64,000 bases of DNA from JBPRGG01 sp051418075 (GTDB taxonomy: Bacteria; Bacteroidota; Bacteroidia; Cytophagales; Cyclobacteriaceae), in NCBI GenBank assembly GCA_051418075.1, contig JBPRGG010000127.1:1-64000 (forward strand). The letters run 5' to 3'. This document shows, piece after piece, positions 45,194 through 54,896 of the stretch; position 1 is the first letter of the stretch, and every line of letters begins with the position of its first letter. A program made the position numbers and the translations under genes. The notes beneath the pieces were generated by a model that was not told where the DNA came from, made no database searches, and saw only the letters and a program-made list of their open reading frames with translations.

Positions 45194-46206
45194 ATGGATT
45201 CGTTGACCCAATTAACTTTAGGAGCTGCCGTAGGAGAGTTGGTGGCGGGAAAAAAGCAGGAAATAAAGCCATACTATGGGGCGCTATTGCCGGAACCATA
45301 CCAGATCTGGATGTGATAGCCGGAAATTTTATGGATACGGTAGATGCTATGGCATTTCATAGAACGGTGACTCATTCCATCACCTTTGCCCTGGTGGTAT
45401 CCCCTTTATTAGGATTTGCTTTGAAAAAAATACATAAAAACCTGGATGTTAGCTGGATGCGCTGGACCTGCTTGTTTTTCCTGGGTTTCGTGACCCATGC
45501 CTTGCTGGATTGTTTTACTACTTGGGGAACCCAAATTTTCTGGCCATTTAATCAAGCCCGGATCGCCTTTAAAAGCATTTTTGTGATTGATCCCCTTTAC
45601 ACCATACCTCTGCTAATATGCCTGATATGGCTGATGTTTTTACCCAGGCAGCACCTAAAAAGAAGGAGGCTTAACATTTTAGGACTTTCTGTCAGTACTG
45701 GCTATCTGCTACTAACCCTGCTGGCCAAGAATCAGGCTAACCAGGTTTTTGAGTCTTCTTTTGCCCGACAAAATCTTACTATTGACCGTTACTCAACCCG
45801 TCCGGCTCCTTTTAGTATCATTCTCTGGACCGTTAATGCTGAAACTGAAAATGGTTACTACATCGGTTATTATTCTTTTCTGGACAAGGATCAGAATATT
45901 GAATATGCCTATTATCCTAAAGATCATGACCAGTTAACCCAAAACATTCCAATGAGTCCCAATATCCGGCAACTTATTAACCTGTCTGATGGCTGGTTCA
46001 CGATTGATCCGGCTCCACATGGTATTATTTACCATGACCTTCGCTTTGGTCAGCTGTCCGGATGGCAGGATACATCCGGGGAATTTGTTTTTTCCTACAG
46101 GATCGTGGAAGCAAACGGGGAAGTGCAGGTGGATGAAATAAATAAGGAAATAGGTGATGGAATGGCCCTTTTAGGTGCCCTTTGGAAAAGGATTTTGGGG
46201 AATTAA
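45194..46206 (+). CDS. Membrane-bound metal-dependent hydrolase (YdjM/DUF457-like), frame change near the N-terminus
   Basis: The natural start is the ATG at 45194: MDSLTQLTLGAAVGELVAGKK, as in YdjM/DUF457 proteins. At 45250-45255 six A and a G form A AAA AAG; in the starting frame the next stop is at 45314, while after a -1 shift the frame continues AGNKAILWGAIAGTIPDLD and on to 46206 with FHRTVTHSITFALVVSP, FLGFVTHALLDCFTTWG and three more membrane helices. The conserved His/Asp (TIPDLD, HRTVTHS, HALLDCFT) are metal ligands of the family. The shift may be a mutation, a read error in the A-run, or programmed slippage. The part from 45313 on reads cleanly as one frame. Confidence 0.7.
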
Positions 46207-46290
46207 ATGAACGATCACATGGTTATTACATGCATTAAATAAAAGCTAATATTAAATGCATAATAAAAAAAGTTTATGAATAATTGAACT

Positions 46291-46323
46291 ATAGGTTCAG
46301 GGGAATCTCACCCCGAAACCTAT
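46291..46323. terminator. Hairpin between convergent genes
   Basis: ATAGGTT-x-GGGG and CCCC-x-AAACCTAT form a long stem with a 7-base loop between the hydrolase gene and the facing DUF4153 gene. There is no T-run right after it, so its role in termination is uncertain. Confidence 0.4.
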
Positions 46324-46366
46324 CAGATAGTAACAGTAGCTGGAAAAGATCTACTCAAATCTATCA

Positions 46367-47611
46367 TCAATGAAACCCAAATAGCCAGGGAAACAAAAAA
46401 GTTACGATAGCGGTCCAGATGGCATATAGGGGAATGTATCGGGCAATCACTTTTTCCACTCCATCAAGGCTTCCTTTTTTCAAAAGCACCCGGATAAGTT
46501 GAATGGCTACCAAGATGAGATTTAGTAAGATCAAGATATTTGCTCCCAGTACTGCAGTTCTGTTGGGTGTGATGCCCCATTCAGAAATTCGAAATACTAT
46601 GGCCGAAAGGGCAATCCCATTGACAATGATGGTTACCAGGGCCAGAAGGAACAGGATCCAGAGCTGATTAGGGGTTTTAGTACTGTGGGAGGATTCTGCC
46701 AGAGCAAAGAAAATGATGGCCATCACACCTACAAGCAATAGGTTGAAAATCAGCAGAAATTCCCGGTCGTTGTAGGGGTCCTGGCCAGAATAGGTCATTG
46801 CCAGCAAGTATATCACCAGCATCACCAATACCAATGGACTGAATAGTTTGGCAATCAGGGGTGAAATCTTACCCACCAGTTGTGGATTGGTTTGGATAAA
46901 ATAAGTTCCCATAATAGGAACGGCCGGAAGTCCAAAAATGACTATATGTTCGAAGTAAAAGTCTTCAATATGCCATCCTATCAATCCAAATAATACAATG
47001 GTGATTCCGGACATAATACCCCCGGCAATTAAGAATAGGGTAGACATTACCAGTAAGTCTCCATTATATTTTAAAAATCCCAAACGCAATGACTGGCTTC
47101 CAGGTTTTTTACTAATATATGAAAAACCCATGACGGACCAGAGAAATAACACCAGGTGAATACAAGCTAATATGGTAGTATCACTTTTCTGAAGATCCGG
47201 TAAGGAATTAATATAAAACAGACTGATCAGTATGGTGCCTGTCATTGCCGTAATTTTGCCGGCGGATAATTGATGCTGCCAGGCAAAATAAGCAGAAAGA
47301 GCCGGAAAAATAATGAATCCCATGTTTCTGGAATAGAAAAATTCCTGCTCAAGTGAAAAAAAAGTAGGTAATTTTGCCAATAAACCTGCCAGTACAGAGA
47401 CGATGAGTACAAACCATAATTCCCGGCTGGTATCCCGGTGGATCTGTTGGGTTTCATAATTCAACCTTTCATACCAGCATTTCGCCAAAAGATTTCCTTT
47501 GAGTTCAGGATACATTGAATTGAATGTTTGCTTAAAATCCACCTTATTTTGGCGGTACATCTTTTCCAAATGATTGGGGTCATTCAAATGATTCAATAGT
47601 TCTTCTTTCAT
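46367..47611 (-). CDS. DUF4153-type integral membrane protein
   Basis: 414 residues with about eleven hydrophobic segments after a soluble N-terminal part of 60 residues. The late block GITPNRTAVLGANILILLNL is the DUF4153 mark. It follows the winged-helix regulator gene on the same strand and carries the same upstream inverted repeat as that operon, 88 bases before its start, so it is probably under the same control. Function unknown. Confidence 0.82.
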   Translation of the reverse strand: MKEELLNHLNDPNHLEKMYRQNKVDFKQTFNSMYPELKGNLLAKCWYERLNYETQQIHRDTSRELWFVLIVSVLAGLLAKLPTFFSLEQEFFYSRNMGFIIFPALSAYFAWQHQLSAGKITAMTGTILISLFYINSLPDLQKSDTTILACIHLVLFLWSVMGFSYISKKPGSQSLRLGFLKYNGDLLVMSTLFLIAGGIMSGITIVLFGLIGWHIEDFYFEHIVIFGLPAVPIMGTYFIQTNPQLVGKISPLIAKLFSPLVLVMLVIYLLAMTYSGQDPYNDREFLLIFNLLLVGVMAIIFFALAESSHSTKTPNQLWILFLLALVTIIVNGIALSAIVFRISEWGITPNRTAVLGANILILLNLILVAIQLIRVLLKKGSLDGVEKVIARYIPLYAIWTAIVTFLFPWLFGFH

Positions 47612-47698
47612 ATTTATAGTGTATTTTCGTGTACAGGTTTATTAAATCCATTAATTCTAAATTTGTCATTCAATTATGCCGGCTAAGTTTTTTTCAGA

Positions 47699-47717
47699 GT
47701 ACTTTGAACTGCAAAGT
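47699..47717. promoter_or_regulatory. Inverted repeat, copy 1 (upstream of DUF4153 gene)
   Basis: GTACTTTGAACTGCAAAGT: ACTTTG and CAAAGT are complementary around a 5-base centre. Differs in one base from the copy at 48662-48680. It lies upstream of the DUF4153 gene and just after the winged-helix regulator gene. A regulator-binding site is inferred. Confidence 0.75.
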
Positions 47718-47732
47718 AAATATGTAAATTTT

Positions 47733-48032
47733 TTACTTTTGAGATCTTATTAATTTTTCAAGTGCTTTTAGATGATCATCGAAGGCTTTTTTACCTTCCC
47801 TGGTCATAAAATACCTGGTATTGGGCTTTCGGCCTACAAAAGTCTTTTTCACTCCAATAAAATCTTCTTTTTCCAATGCTTTCAGGTGACTGGCCAGATT
47901 GCCATCGGTTACTTCCAGGAACTCCTTCAGCGCATTGAAGTCAAGTGTGTCATTTACTGCTAAGGCAGACATGATACCCAGCCTTATCCGGCTCTCAAAA
48001 GCTTTATGTAGACCAATGATTGAAATTTTCAC
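47733..48032 (-). CDS. Winged-helix transcriptional regulator (HTH_34-type)
   Basis: 99 residues starting at GTG 48032, which overlaps the stop of the preceding membrane-protein gene (GTGA), a typical coupled start; the longer frame to 48098 is rejected. Sequence KAFESRIRLGIMSALAVND, then FNALKEFLEVTDGNLASHLK (recognition helix) and FVGRKPNTRYFMTREG (wing) is the MarR/ArsR-like HTH_34 fold. With the membrane gene before it and the two identical inverted repeats, it is probably an autoregulator of this small regulon. Confidence 0.9.
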   Translation of the reverse strand: MKISIIGLHKAFESRIRLGIMSALAVNDTLDFNALKEFLEVTDGNLASHLKALEKEDFIGVKKTFVGRKPNTRYFMTREGKKAFDDHLKALEKLIRSQK

Positions 48033-48655
48033 CGTTCGTACCTCAAATGCATGTAAATACCATAAATAATATGCACTAACCCAAAACCAATGGCCCATAA
48101 CAACAATCCATAACCAACAAAATAAGCGCTGATCAAACCTAACCCTATCTGTACCAATCCTAGATATTTTACTTCTTCATAAGTAAACTTACTGGCGTTG
48201 TACAAAGCCAGCCCATAGAATATCAAGGTTAGAGAAGCTATCAAACTGGTTAAACCATGTGTCAATAAGATCAGAATCAGTAGTCCTCCCGACACTAAAG
48301 GTACTGCCATATTGAACAAAAGCCGCCTTGAGGTAGCATTCCAAACCTTCTCTCCTCGTTTATGTGCGCTTTTATATGAAAAATAAACTGCGGTTATCAG
48401 GGCCAGCACCAAAATGATCAGCCCCAGCAAAATGATTATCCACAAGTTACCGGATTGTCCACTATTTTCGAAATACTGAAAGTTGGGGCGATCAGGATCA
48501 AAGCTTAAAATTGTATAGGCAATATAGGCTCCGGCCAAAGCATAAATGCCTGCCATTATTCCAGCCCAGCCGGAAAGGGACAAAAACTTGGAAGAGCGCT
48601 CCATCATAGACCTAATCTCAGTCAGATCCCGGAGATAATCCTGTTCATTTTTCAT
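48029..48655 (-). CDS. Integral membrane protein, regulator-linked
   Basis: 208 residues with a short cytoplasmic start (MKNEQDYLRDLTEIRSMMER) and six or so helices in three pairs. No known catalytic motif. It forms an operon with the winged-helix regulator (4-base overlap) and starts seven bases after an inverted repeat that contains a TAACTTTG promoter-like sequence on its strand. Pairs of this type, a membrane protein with an HTH_34 regulator, recur in Bacteroidota. Function unknown. Confidence 0.8.
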   Translation of the reverse strand: MKNEQDYLRDLTEIRSMMERSSKFLSLSGWAGIMAGIYALAGAYIAYTILSFDPDRPNFQYFENSGQSGNLWIIILLGLIILVLALITAVYFSYKSAHKRGEKVWNATSRRLLFNMAVPLVSGGLLILILLTHGLTSLIASLTLIFYGLALYNASKFTYEEVKYLGLVQIGLGLISAYFVGYGLLLWAIGFGLVHIIYGIYMHLRYER

Positions 48656-49208
48656 CTAAAAGTACTTTGAATTGCAAAGTTAAATAAATATTTAGATACT
48701 GACAAATAAAAAAATTATTACCCGGTTTTTATAAGACTCCTGGATCAGGTGTAGCAGGATTTTATTTAATCAATTCAATTTTAAACGGCCTTTTCATTTT
48801 TTAAATACTGATGTTTAATTCTGAACTTAACTATACATTGTTGATATATTTCAAGTTATAGTTAATATTGACCTGGTATATTGGTGTTGCTTTATTTGTT
48901 ATAAGTCCAGGAGATCAAATGGATTTAAAGAAAATTTACACGGATTTAAAAATTATTTCAAATCCCGATTGTTTTAACCGGCAAGTTTATAACCTTTGAA
49001 TTTCAGGAAGTTTTAGCCTTAAGGCTGCCGTATGGAATACTGGGTGGGGTATAACCAATTTTTTCAACTTAACTTTTCAAAATGGATAAAAGACCAACTT
49101 CATTTCCTGAGCAAACCCAGGAGAAACAATCAGGGCAGGAACTTTGATTGAAATTAAACCTGACTGAACTCAGGCAGGCCTTTTTAACATCCGGAGATAG
49201 ATATGTTT
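48656..49208. other. Intergenic region
   Basis: 553 AT-rich bases upstream of the regulator operon. The inverted repeat lies at its left end. A 21-codon frame at 49082-49147 (MDKRPTSFPEQTQEKQSGQE) is too short to support. A small CCTGA/TCAGG hairpin near 49163-49178 may end the yjbQ transcript. Confidence 0.4.
48662..48680. promoter_or_regulatory. Inverted repeat, copy 2 (upstream of membrane-protein/regulator operon)
   Basis: GTACTTTGAATTGCAAAGT. On the minus strand it overlaps TAACTTTG, a match to the -7 promoter element, so a bound regulator would block RNA polymerase. Seven bases before the operon's first start codon. Confidence 0.75.
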
Positions 49209-49631
49209 TTAATCGCCAAAAGCGCTTAAAACCAGGCTTCTGCCACCTCCATGATTTCTATGCTCACATAAATAAATGCCCTGCCAGGTTCCCAGGTTCA
49301 TCTGCCCATCTGATATCGGGATCATAACCGAATTTCCCAAAATGGATGCTTTAAGATGGGCTGGCATATCATCTGGTCCTTCCATGGTATGTTCATAATA
49401 CGGTGCATTTTCAGGGACCATTTGGTTAAAATGACTTTCAAAATCCTCCCTGACAGTAGGGTCTGCATTCTCATTGATGGTCAATCCGGCCGAAGTATGT
49501 TTGATGAACACTTGTAGCATACCTTTATTGACTTCTCTGATTTCAGGAAATTCCCGCTGAATGGTACTGGTGATCAAATGAAAACCTCTGCGGTAACTGT
49601 TTAATTTAATTTCTTTTTGAAAAAACTTCAT
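49209..49631 (-). CDS. YjbQ/UPF0047 family enzyme
   Basis: 140 residues, the usual size. The family block HTSAGLTINENADPTVREDF and later HLKASILGNSVMIPIS and GTWQGIYLCEHRNHGG are intact. Members can make thiamine phosphate in vitro (secondary thiamine-phosphate synthase), but the true role is unsettled. Encoded 13 bases after the beta-helix lipoprotein gene on the same strand. Confidence 0.92.
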   Translation of the reverse strand: MKFFQKEIKLNSYRRGFHLITSTIQREFPEIREVNKGMLQVFIKHTSAGLTINENADPTVREDFESHFNQMVPENAPYYEHTMEGPDDMPAHLKASILGNSVMIPISDGQMNLGTWQGIYLCEHRNHGGGRSLVLSAFGD

Positions 49632-49643
49632 ACTTTTTACATT

Positions 49644-51008
49644 TTATCTTTCATAAGCTCCCAGGTCCGGTAATGAATCTCTGGCCTGGCCTGTCAGGTC
49701 CTGTGATATCCCTTCGATGATCAATCCCTGGTCCTGAGCCGGCGAGAGCGTATCTAACTGATAGCCATAATTCTCAGGGTCAATAAACCTGGGTGACTCA
49801 TTTAATATATTTTGGTTGATATCCAGGTTTTGCAAATCAGTTTTGAAAAGATTGTAGCCCAACGATAAAGTAACAGGTGCTCCATTGACCTGGCTTATCA
49901 ATATTTCATTATCCAGGTCACCCCAAACAATACTGTTATACATCTCAACCTGAAGCGGTTCAATAAGTTCCCGATTCAGGTGATTACTGACGGCCAGTAA
50001 GGGAGTTTCCCTGAAAAAATCAAAGGAATAATTGGCCAAAGTACAGTGAAAATAAGTATAGTTACCCCCAGCCAGGTTGGCCACACAGTAGTTGACACAA
50101 TTGTTTATCAATACATTATATACCAGAAGATCTGAAGTAAAACTGAGAATGCCTGCATTGGCCATATTTTCTATGATGGTGTGGGAGAGGACCAGGTCCG
50201 GGATAGTATCCTGATCAGGTATTCCCAAATAAATACCATTAATGGCATTTCTGATCTCAGCATGTTTTATCTGGTTATTTTTACTAGTACTGGCAAAAAA
50301 AATACCTTTCCATTGGGCAAAAGCGTCTATTATATCCAGACGTGAATTGGTGAATATCACTGGTTGTTCTGCTGTTCCATTTACATTTAAACTGCCGGCA
50401 ACCAACAGGGAGGCATTGATGTCGCAAAAGATTTTGGTACCGGGATCAATGGTTAAGCTACAATTTTCATCCACTAAGACAGAATCCATCAATACAATAG
50501 GTTTTTGACTGGTCCAGGTTGTATCACAATTTAAAATGCTTTTAGGCAAAAAGAAAGCATCCTGGCCCCATGCCACAAGTTTTACATCCTGAACTTTTTC
50601 ATTGAACCGGAAAACTACGGAATCTTTGACCAGGAATGGCAGGTCCTCTTGGGCCGGATCAATTTTTACTTTTACTAGTACTAATAAGCTGTCCCTTCCC
50701 AGGATGAATTGATCTTCAAATATTTTACCTTCTTCGCCATTCAGGATCAATTGGTAAGGAGAGGCAGGTTCTCCTAGTTTTATCTGATCAATTACAATGG
50801 CATTTTCTGAAGGATTGAATACTCTAAATCTTTTAGTCACACTTCCCACTGTAGAAAACAGGGTATCAAATATCACTGAATCCCGGGAAAATCTAAGATC
50901 AAAAGCTGGATTATCAATGACTTTTTCCTGTTCCGGTTCACAGGATAATCCCAATATAAAGATATTGGCACTTAACAAAATTAAAAAGAAATTTTTGGAT
51001 TGGATCAT
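49644..51008 (-). CDS. Lipoprotein with right-handed beta-helix repeats
   Basis: 454 residues; the signal ends in the lipobox LGLSC. An N-terminal beta-sandwich-like part (to about 150) is followed by repeats such as SLTIDPGTKIFCDINASLLV, VNGTAEQPVIFTN, NQIKHAEIRNAINGIYLG and NMANAGILSF, typical of parallel beta-helix surface proteins, and the end has PAQDQG and DLGAYE like related Bacteroidota proteins. It sits between prfA and yjbQ on one strand. Cell-surface location is likely; function unknown. Confidence 0.8.
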   Translation of the reverse strand: MIQSKNFFLILLSANIFILGLSCEPEQEKVIDNPAFDLRFSRDSVIFDTLFSTVGSVTKRFRVFNPSENAIVIDQIKLGEPASPYQLILNGEEGKIFEDQFILGRDSLLVLVKVKIDPAQEDLPFLVKDSVVFRFNEKVQDVKLVAWGQDAFFLPKSILNCDTTWTSQKPIVLMDSVLVDENCSLTIDPGTKIFCDINASLLVAGSLNVNGTAEQPVIFTNSRLDIIDAFAQWKGIFFASTSKNNQIKHAEIRNAINGIYLGIPDQDTIPDLVLSHTIIENMANAGILSFTSDLLVYNVLINNCVNYCVANLAGGNYTYFHCTLANYSFDFFRETPLLAVSNHLNRELIEPLQVEMYNSIVWGDLDNEILISQVNGAPVTLSLGYNLFKTDLQNLDINQNILNESPRFIDPENYGYQLDTLSPAQDQGLIIEGISQDLTGQARDSLPDLGAYER

Positions 51009-51020
51009 GCCATCAAGGGC

Positions 51021-52094
51021 TTATTTCAAGCCTCCTTCTTTTAGCTTTTCTGCATTTTCCGCAATTCTAAGCTGCTCAATAAAATCGTCAATTTCTCCAT
51101 CCATGATTACCGGCAGGTTATAAACTGTATAGCTAATACGATGATCGGTTACCCTTCCCTGGGGGAAATTATAAGTGCGGATTTTATCGGAACGGTCTCC
51201 ACTACCTACCATGGTTTTCCTTTGAGCCCCAATAGCATCATTATGCTTTTTTAATTCTATTTCATAAAGCCTTGATCTTAGTACCTTTAATGCCTTGTCA
51301 AAATTCTTAAGCTGGGATTTTTCATCCTGGCAGGAAACAACGATCCCGGTAGGAATGTGGGTAAGTCGTATGGCTGAATAGGTTGTATTAACTGATTGTC
51401 CTCCCGGTCCTGAAGAACAAAACGTGTCTTTACGCACATCATTCATGTTGATTTCTACTTCCACATCTTCCATTTCCGGCAGCACTGCCACACTGGCGGC
51501 AGAGGTATGAACCCTTCCCTGGGCTTCTGTGGTAGGTACTCTTTGTACCCGGTGTACACCTGATTCAAACTTCATCATCCCGTATACATCTTCTCCTGAA
51601 ATAGTGCTGATAATTTCCTTATAGCCTCCGGCCGTCCCTTCAGTATAATCCAGAACACTCATTTTCCAGCCCCTGTTTTCAGCAAATCTTTGATACATCC
51701 GAAACAGGTCACCGGCAAATAACGCAGCTTCATCACCTCCGGTACCAGCCCTGACTTCCAGGATCACATCTTTGCTGTCGTTAGGATCTTTGGGAATCAA
51801 CATTTTCTTTATAGTGTCTTCCAGTGATTCTTTTTGGGGATAAAGATCCTCCAACTCAGATTTGGCCATTTCTCTGAACTCCGGATCTTTTTCTGTTTCC
51901 AGCATCTTTTTGGCGCTGTCAATATTGTCCAGAATATGCTTATATTCCTGGTATTTATGGACAATTTTTTCAAGGTCTTTATATTCTTTACTTAATTGGG
52001 AGTATCTTTTCATATCTCCCATGATATCCGGCTGAACGATTAGCTGACCAACCTCTTCAAACCTGTGTTTTATCGCTTCTAATTTCTCTAACAT
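51021..52094 (-). CDS. prfA: Peptide chain release factor 1
   Basis: 357 residues, normal RF1 length. It has the tripeptide region RVPTTEAQGRVHTSAAS (PxT stop-codon recognition) and the catalytic GSGPGGQSVNTTYSAIRL (GGQ loop), and the long helical N-terminal domain. Frees the protein at UAA and UAG codons. Upstream of the beta-helix lipoprotein gene by 12 bases. Confidence 0.98.
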   Translation of the reverse strand: MLEKLEAIKHRFEEVGQLIVQPDIMGDMKRYSQLSKEYKDLEKIVHKYQEYKHILDNIDSAKKMLETEKDPEFREMAKSELEDLYPQKESLEDTIKKMLIPKDPNDSKDVILEVRAGTGGDEAALFAGDLFRMYQRFAENRGWKMSVLDYTEGTAGGYKEIISTISGEDVYGMMKFESGVHRVQRVPTTEAQGRVHTSAASVAVLPEMEDVEVEINMNDVRKDTFCSSGPGGQSVNTTYSAIRLTHIPTGIVVSCQDEKSQLKNFDKALKVLRSRLYEIELKKHNDAIGAQRKTMVGSGDRSDKIRTYNFPQGRVTDHRISYTVYNLPVIMDGEIDDFIEQLRIAENAEKLKEGGLK

Positions 52095-52352
52095 GATATA
52101 TTATCTAAGAATAAGCAAAAATAAGAAATATGATGCTTATTTTATAGAAAACTCAACCATCTTACAATCAGGTATATGAGAAATCTCTTTTAAAATATTT
52201 ATAATACAAATGTATTCTTTTGTCATTTTTTGTAATTTTTTTCCAGAACCAAGCAGGTATATTTGTTTCATCAGCATATTTTATTGGGTGTTAATTAGCT
52301 GATAATGCTTTTTAAATGATGACCTTACTTAAGAATTAAGAATTTAAATTAA

Positions 52353-52868
52353 ATGACCATGTTTAAAATTTACAAATTGCTATTGGTGATGTTTTTTAGT
52401 CTTATATTTCAAATAGGACAAGCGCAGGACTATAAATTTCACTCAGTATTCATTTACAATTTCACAAAATATATTGAATGGCCTTCTTCCTATAAAAGTG
52501 GAGAATTTGTAATTGGCGTATTAGGAAAGTCTACTGTATCAGATAAACTTAAGGAAATGGCTGCCATTAAATCCGTGGGCTCTCAGCCAATTTCTGTGAA
52601 AGAGTACAGTTCAGTAGAAGAAATTGGAAAGTGTCATATTCTGTTTATTCCGGATAATAAAAGTAATTTTCTGGAAAATGCTATTGCAAAATTCACTTCC
52701 AGTCCTACCCTCCTGATCACAGAGAAAGCAGGTATGGGTAAAAAAGGAAGTGGAATTAATTTTGTATTGCAGGGAGGCAAATGGAAATTTGAATTGAATA
52801 AGACTGCTTTGGAACAGGCTCAGTTAAAGGTGGCAACCGATCTGGAAAAACTTGCTATTGTAATCTAA
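52353..52868 (+). CDS. YfiR-like periplasmic protein (DUF4154)
   Basis: 171 residues with a signal peptide (cleavage near GQAQ/D). YKFHSVFIYNFTKYIEWPS, then FVIGVLGKSTVSDKL, CHILFIPDNKS and INFVLQGGKWKFELNKTAL follow the YfiR family. In other bacteria YfiR holds a diguanylate cyclase in check. Here the next gene, 106 bases away, is a HAMP/GAF/PAS membrane sensor without output domain, so a similar signalling link is likely. Met3 (52359) is an alternative start. Confidence 0.88.
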   Translation: MTMFKIYKLLLVMFFSLIFQIGQAQDYKFHSVFIYNFTKYIEWPSSYKSGEFVIGVLGKSTVSDKLKEMAAIKSVGSQPISVKEYSSVEEIGKCHILFIPDNKSNFLENAIAKFTSSPTLLITEKAGMGKKGSGINFVLQGGKWKFELNKTALEQAQLKVATDLEKLAIVI

Positions 52869-52974
52869 GCTATGTAAGAAATTATACCTAAAATAATTTA
52901 TACAAGTATAAAAACAATAAATCCTATAAAATCATAGTAAAGTTATTTTTTTGTCAAAAAGAGAAAAATGTAAA

Positions 52975-54888
52975 ATGAAAAAAGCAAGATTTACCATCGG
53001 GAACAAAATATTGGGAGGATTTCTGATCATCATTATTATATTTTCCCTATATGTGGTATATAGTGTGATTATCAATAACCACAATAATAAGACCATATTA
53101 AAATCCTCTGAAATTACTGACCCTTCGGCCAAATATTTGGAAAATTTTAAACAACTGGTGATCCGATCACAAATGTATATTACCAACTGGGTTTACCTTT
53201 CTAAAAATAATGATGATAAACAGGCCTTGAAGTCAATTCACAATATGGAATATAGTGAATTGAAGGAAAACCTGAATGAGTTGATCACTTACTGGGACAG
53301 CCAGAAAGAAGTGGATCAAATGGATTCCATTTTCACTCAATTTGAAGAGTTGTTAAGTGTGCAGAAAGGCGAAATCATGGACCAATTGAAAACTTTTGAA
53401 GACTATGAAGACCCGATGATCAAATTTATGGCAGTTGAGGCCATAGAAAGCCAGATTTTACCTAAATCAGCAGTTATAATAGCTCAACTCCAGGAAATTA
53501 TTGATCTGAAAAACAAGGAAGCTATGGAAGCCAAACTGGAAGTGATTGCTTCTTCTCAGCAATTAAAGCGCAATACCATCATTTTGGGAATTGTGGTGGC
53601 TGTTATCGGTATTATAGTGGCTTTAATCATGTCCAGGTCTATTACAAAACCGATCAACTTTCTTAAAGAGATCATTAAGAAGTTGGGTAAAGGTGAATTG
53701 CCTGAAAATGAAAATAAGAAATTTGGAAAAGATGAAATTGGAGAAATGGGTCAGGCCGTAGATCAACTGGTGAATGGTTTAAGATCAACTTCATTGTTTG
53801 CTGAAAATATAGGCAAAGGTAACTATGATTCAGAATTTAAGCCCCTTAGTGAACATGATGTATTAGGGAATGCCCTGATTGAAATGAGAAGTAACCTGAA
53901 AAAGGTATCTGAGGAAGACAAACGCAGAAATTGGGCTACTGAAGGATTGGCGAAATTTGGTGAAATTCTGCGGAAAAATAATGATAATATAGAAAAGCTG
54001 TCTGACCAGATCATTTCCAATCTTATTAAGTATCTTGAGGCCAATCAAGGTGGGCTTTATATCATCAATGAAGAAAATGAAAAATACTTGTCATTGGCTG
54101 CTTGTTATGCCTGGGATAAGAAAAAATACCTGGAGCAAAAGATTTATGAAGGAGAAGGTTTGACAGGACAGGCCTGGATTGAAAAAGATACTATCTACCT
54201 GACTGAGGTTCCGGATGATTATGTTTCCATTACCTCCGGTTTGGGTGAGGCCAATCCAAAAAGTATTTTGATTGTTCCTTTGAAAGTGAATGATGAAATA
54301 TTTGGCGTGATTGAAATAGCTTCCTTTAATGAATACAGTGAATATGAAATTGAGTTTGTGGAGAAAATTGCTGAAACCATCGCATCTACTATTTCATCGG
54401 TGAAGATCAACCAAACCACCCAAAAACTGCTGGAAGAATCTACTGAACTGACCGAACAAATGAGGGCTCAGGAAGAAGAAATGCGTCAGAATATGGAAGA
54501 ATTACAAGCCACACAGGAAGAAATGCAAAGAGCTAACAAAGAAAGGGAAGCCAAAGAGCGGATTGTAAATTCCACCAATATGATGTTCGAACTGGATACT
54601 GAATTCAGAGTTACCAATGTAAACCTGAAAGTGAAGGAGATCCTGGGTTATGAAACAGAACATCTTAAAGCAAAACCTATTTCCTCCATTATGCTGGATA
54701 AGGAATCTTTTGAACTGGCAAAAAAAGCCGTGAATAATGATGAAACCTGGTCAGGAGTTATTAAATTAGCACATAAGAACAATCAGGAAGTGGTGGCTAA
54801 AGTATCAGTGGGTAAAACCATGGATGCAATGCACCAAAGCCATAAATTCCTGCTATTTGCTATAGATATAGCCCAGGTTACAGCATAA
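52975..54888 (+). CDS. HAMP-GAF-PAS membrane sensor without kinase domain
   Basis: 637 residues from the ATG at 52975 (an in-frame TTG at 52951 would add eight). Membrane helix 1 (about 12-33), a periplasmic helical region of about 165 residues, helix 2 (about 200-220), a HAMP module (ITKPINFLKEIIKKLGKGEL) and a second HAMP-like one, then WATEGLAKFGEILRKN and a GAF domain (about 345-480: IYEGEGLTGQAWIEKD; ILIVPLKVNDEIFGVIEIAS), a coiled coil of Glu/Gln-rich repeats (near 490-535) and a PAS domain (EFRVTNVNLKVKEILGYE). There is no histidine kinase, cyclase or MCP domain, so it signals by contact with other proteins. Confidence 0.9.
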   Translation: MKKARFTIGNKILGGFLIIIIIFSLYVVYSVIINNHNNKTILKSSEITDPSAKYLENFKQLVIRSQMYITNWVYLSKNNDDKQALKSIHNMEYSELKENLNELITYWDSQKEVDQMDSIFTQFEELLSVQKGEIMDQLKTFEDYEDPMIKFMAVEAIESQILPKSAVIIAQLQEIIDLKNKEAMEAKLEVIASSQQLKRNTIILGIVVAVIGIIVALIMSRSITKPINFLKEIIKKLGKGELPENENKKFGKDEIGEMGQAVDQLVNGLRSTSLFAENIGKGNYDSEFKPLSEHDVLGNALIEMRSNLKKVSEEDKRRNWATEGLAKFGEILRKNNDNIEKLSDQIISNLIKYLEANQGGLYIINEENEKYLSLAACYAWDKKKYLEQKIYEGEGLTGQAWIEKDTIYLTEVPDDYVSITSGLGEANPKSILIVPLKVNDEIFGVIEIASFNEYSEYEIEFVEKIAETIASTISSVKINQTTQKLLEESTELTEQMRAQEEEMRQNMEELQATQEEMQRANKEREAKERIVNSTNMMFELDTEFRVTNVNLKVKEILGYETEHLKAKPISSIMLDKESFELAKKAVNNDETWSGVIKLAHKNNQEVVAKVSVGKTMDAMHQSHKFLLFAIDIAQVTA

Positions 54889-54896
54889 TTGGTATA

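Noticed and set aside
49082..49147. A 21-codon frame (MDKRPTSFPEQ...)
   Set aside because: Too short and without neighbours or motif; cannot be told from chance.
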